Assembly (NCBI GenBank): GCA_964541085.1
Contig: CAZIPA010000002.1
Location: 40,857-104,856 of the forward strand
Source of the DNA: UBA4644 sp964541085
Lineage (GTDB): Bacteria > Bacillota > Clostridia > Oscillospirales > Butyricicoccaceae
Length of the DNA stretch: 64,000 nt
Direction: 5' to 3'
The notes beneath the pieces were generated by a model. It was not told the origin of the DNA. It searched no databases and saw only the letters and a program-made list of their open reading frames with translations. A program made the position numbers and the translations under genes. Position 1 is the stretch's first letter. Every line of letters starts with the position of its first letter. Below, one piece after another: positions 62,493 through 64,000 of the stretch.

Positions 62493-63746
62493 TTATTTGA
62501 CATGACGATCTCTGCGCAGCAGCTTGGTGGGCTCCAGATAGTGCTGCTCAGTGCCCTGTGCGACCCAGGCCACACCGGTCTTTTCCACCTTGCGCTTGCC
62601 GGTGCAGACATCGCAGTGGCAGTTCTGCACATAGTGCTCGGGCTCGGTGTAAGAGGTGATAACGCCCTCAAAGTTCCGCAGGATGACCTTGCGGGGAGTC
62701 TGAGAGATCAGGTAGTTGGGCATAACGGGAGTCTTGCCGCCGCCGCCGGGAGCATCCACCACGAAGGTGGGCACGCAGTAGCCGGAGGTATGGCCGCGGA
62801 GAGCTTCCATGATCTCGATGCCCTTGGACACGGGAGTACGGAAGTGGCTCAGGCCCAGAGAGGGATCGCAGGCGTAGATATAGTAGGGACGGACACGAAT
62901 GCGCACCAGCTCGTTGACCAGCTTCAGCATCACATGGACGCAGTCGTTCACGCCAGCCAGCAGCACGCTCTGGTTGCCCAGGGGGATACCGGCGTCAGCC
63001 AGCATGGCGGTAGCCTTTGCAGCTTCCTCGGTGATCTCGTTGGGGGTGTTGAAGTGGGTGTTCAGCCACACGGGATGATACTTCTTCAGCATATTGCACA
63101 GCTCGGGGGTGATACGCTGGGGCATAACAACGGGGGTACGGGAGCCCATACGGATGATTTCCACATGGGGAATGGCGCGCAGCTTCTTGATGATATACTC
63201 CAGCATCTCGTCGGAAACCATCAGACAGTCGCCGCCGGACAGCAGCACATCGCGAACCTCGGGATGGGCAGCCACATATTCGATGCACTTGTCGATCTGA
63301 GCGGTGGGAACCTCGCAGTCATGCTGACCGGCGAAGCGGCGACGGGTGCAGTGACGGCAATACATGGAGCACTGGTCGGTGATCAGCAGCAGGACGCGGT
63401 CGGGATAACGATGGGTCAGGCCCGGGCAGGGAGAGTCGGTATCCTCGTGCAGGGGGTCGGCATCCTCGTAATCCGCGAACTCCAGCTCGTGGCCGGTGGG
63501 GATCGCCTGCTTGCGGATGGGATCATAGGGATCGTTCAGATCAATCAGGGACAGATAGTAGGGGGTGATGGCCATACGCAGCTTGCCCAGCGTGGTGGCA
63601 ACGCCCTCTTCTTCTTCGGCGGTCAGGTTGACATACTTCTTCAGCTCTTCCAGGGTCTCAATGCGGTTTTCGACTTGCCAATGCCAGTCGTTCCATTTTT
63701 CCGCAGGGACATCCAGAAACAGACCGTTTTCTCTGCTCTTTCTCAT
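62493..63746 (-). CDS. kamA: L-lysine 2,3-aminomutase
   Basis: A 417-residue radical SAM/PLP enzyme converting L-lysine to beta-lysine, the first fermentation step. The CSMYCRHC motif gives cluster cysteines at 126, 130 and 133. The PLP lysine is in APGGGGKTPVMP. A C-terminal zinc-binding segment (YVQNCHCDVCTGKR) is present, as in the clostridial enzyme. RBS AAAGGAG. Confidence 0.97.
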   Translation of the reverse strand: MRKSRENGLFLDVPAEKWNDWHWQVENRIETLEELKKYVNLTAEEEEGVATTLGKLRMAITPYYLSLIDLNDPYDPIRKQAIPTGHELEFADYEDADPLHEDTDSPCPGLTHRYPDRVLLLITDQCSMYCRHCTRRRFAGQHDCEVPTAQIDKCIEYVAAHPEVRDVLLSGGDCLMVSDEMLEYIIKKLRAIPHVEIIRMGSRTPVVMPQRITPELCNMLKKYHPVWLNTHFNTPNEITEEAAKATAMLADAGIPLGNQSVLLAGVNDCVHVMLKLVNELVRIRVRPYYIYACDPSLGLSHFRTPVSKGIEIMEALRGHTSGYCVPTFVVDAPGGGGKTPVMPNYLISQTPRKVILRNFEGVITSYTEPEHYVQNCHCDVCTGKRKVEKTGVAWVAQGTEQHYLEPTKLLRRDRHVK

Positions 63747-63795
63747 AGCAATCTTGCTCCTTTTTCTTGTTAAAAAATTGGCGTTCTTTAGGGAG

Positions 63796-63827
63796 AAACC
63801 AGCAGGAGGGGTTTCTCCTGCTGGTTT
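63796..63827 (-). other. Intercistronic hairpin between kdd and kamA
   Basis: A 13-bp perfect stem (63796-63808 with 63815-63827), 6-base loop, lying 20 bp past the kdd stop. On the minus strand only TTT precedes CTCCC, so termination would be weak. Confidence 0.65.
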
Positions 63828-63846
63828 GGGATTTCAGTTCAGCCGA

Positions 63847-64000
63847 TTAGACATACTTCTCGTCGAACAGCTGGCGCAGCTTGGGAGACTTGCGCAGGAC
63901 ATCCAGAGTGATCTGGGCATGGTTCTTGGTGTAGCCATTGCCGATGATCATGGTGACATCCTTGCCGATACCCTCAGCGCCCAGAGCAGCCTTGGTGAAG
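63847..64000 (-). CDS. kdd: L-erythro-3,5-diaminohexanoate dehydrogenase (3' end only)
   Basis: The last 50 codons of a gene continuing past the right edge. The visible C-terminus (KDVTMIIGNGYTKNHAQITL then DVLRKSPKLRQLFDEKYV) resembles the end of 3,5-diaminohexanoate dehydrogenase, with the GYTK-HA pattern and LR..P.LR.LF.E.Y ending. The position directly upstream of kamA supports this. It would oxidise the product of KamDE with NAD+. Identification rests on a short stretch and context. Confidence 0.75.
   Translation of the reverse strand, partial: FTKAALGAEGIGKDVTMIIGNGYTKNHAQITLDVLRKSPKLRQLFDEKYV

Noticed and set aside
1..64000. CRISPR arrays, prophage, transposases or integrases
   Set aside because: No regularly spaced repeats, no transposase or integrase motifs, and no phage genes were seen on either strand.

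Overview
This 64 kb window looks like the chromosome of an anaerobic Clostridia member of the Oscillospiraceae type (the Intestinimonas / Flavonifractor / Lawsonibacter neighbourhood). The inference rests on a PolC-type replicative polymerase, the pyrH-frr-uppS-cdsA-dxr-rseP-ispG-polC cluster, HemZ, SepF/DivIVA, the two-subunit glycine decarboxylase, a moderately high GC content by eye, and a lysine-to-butyrate fermentation cluster of the kind known in gut butyrate producers. No species can be fixed from the sequence alone. Almost all genes lie on the minus strand. The plus-strand exceptions are a membrane protein (26175), a truncated regulator (27649), a padR pair (40099-40836), exonuclease III through a small membrane protein (55507-58238), and a tRNA.

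Layout. 1-323: the start of an unknown coiled-coil protein. 417-7354: hemZ, a metallo-beta-lactamase hydrolase, dtd, relA and recJ in one operon with a good promoter upstream of recJ. 7418-10277: an alanine/glycine:cation symporter and a DUF421/DUF4363 pair. 10351-12396: a TrmH-type methyltransferase followed by a hairpin-rich 321-bp insertion that duplicated its terminator, then a GyrI-like protein. 12419-21110: the glycine operon, consisting of a promoter, a tandem glycine riboswitch with terminator, a fused gcvT-glyA gene, gcvH, gcvPA, gcvPB, lplA and lpdA. 21268-25925: a GldA/F/G-like ABC exporter with a DUF4340 protein.

25926-27960 is a small accessory patch: a Cys-rich membrane protein, a lipoprotein gene broken by a one-base deletion at its start, and a decapitated XRE regulator. 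27965-38708: polC and the isoprenoid/phospholipid/translation cluster. 38766-40896 is an AT-richer accessory island. It has a one-TM protein, a secreted protein of unknown function, and a divergent padR-HAAS pair; the shared promoter region carries two perfect 9-bp inverted repeats. 40901-46734: ileS, divIVA, yggT, sepF and an HlyD-like adaptor. 46780-54153: miaB, mutS, mutL, miaA and hfq, read as one operon that probably continues into the adaptor gene. 54183-58488: aspartate kinase, exonuclease III, a DUF819 transporter interrupted by one in-frame TGA, a 54-residue membrane protein, and tRNA-Gly(GCC).

58518-64000: a lysine fermentation operon, read kdd (partial), kamA, kamD, kamE, atoD, atoA. 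It covers lysine 2,3-aminomutase, lysine 5,6-aminomutase, 3,5-diaminohexanoate dehydrogenase and the butyryl-CoA:acetoacetate CoA-transferase; the remaining enzymes (kce, kal) would lie beyond the right edge. With the riboswitch-controlled glycine system, this suggests an organism adapted to amino-acid catabolism. The most useful leads are the GcvT-GlyA fusion, the two-palindrome padR island, the TGA-interrupted transporter, the frameshifted lipoprotein next to the truncated regulator, and the 321-bp insertion.
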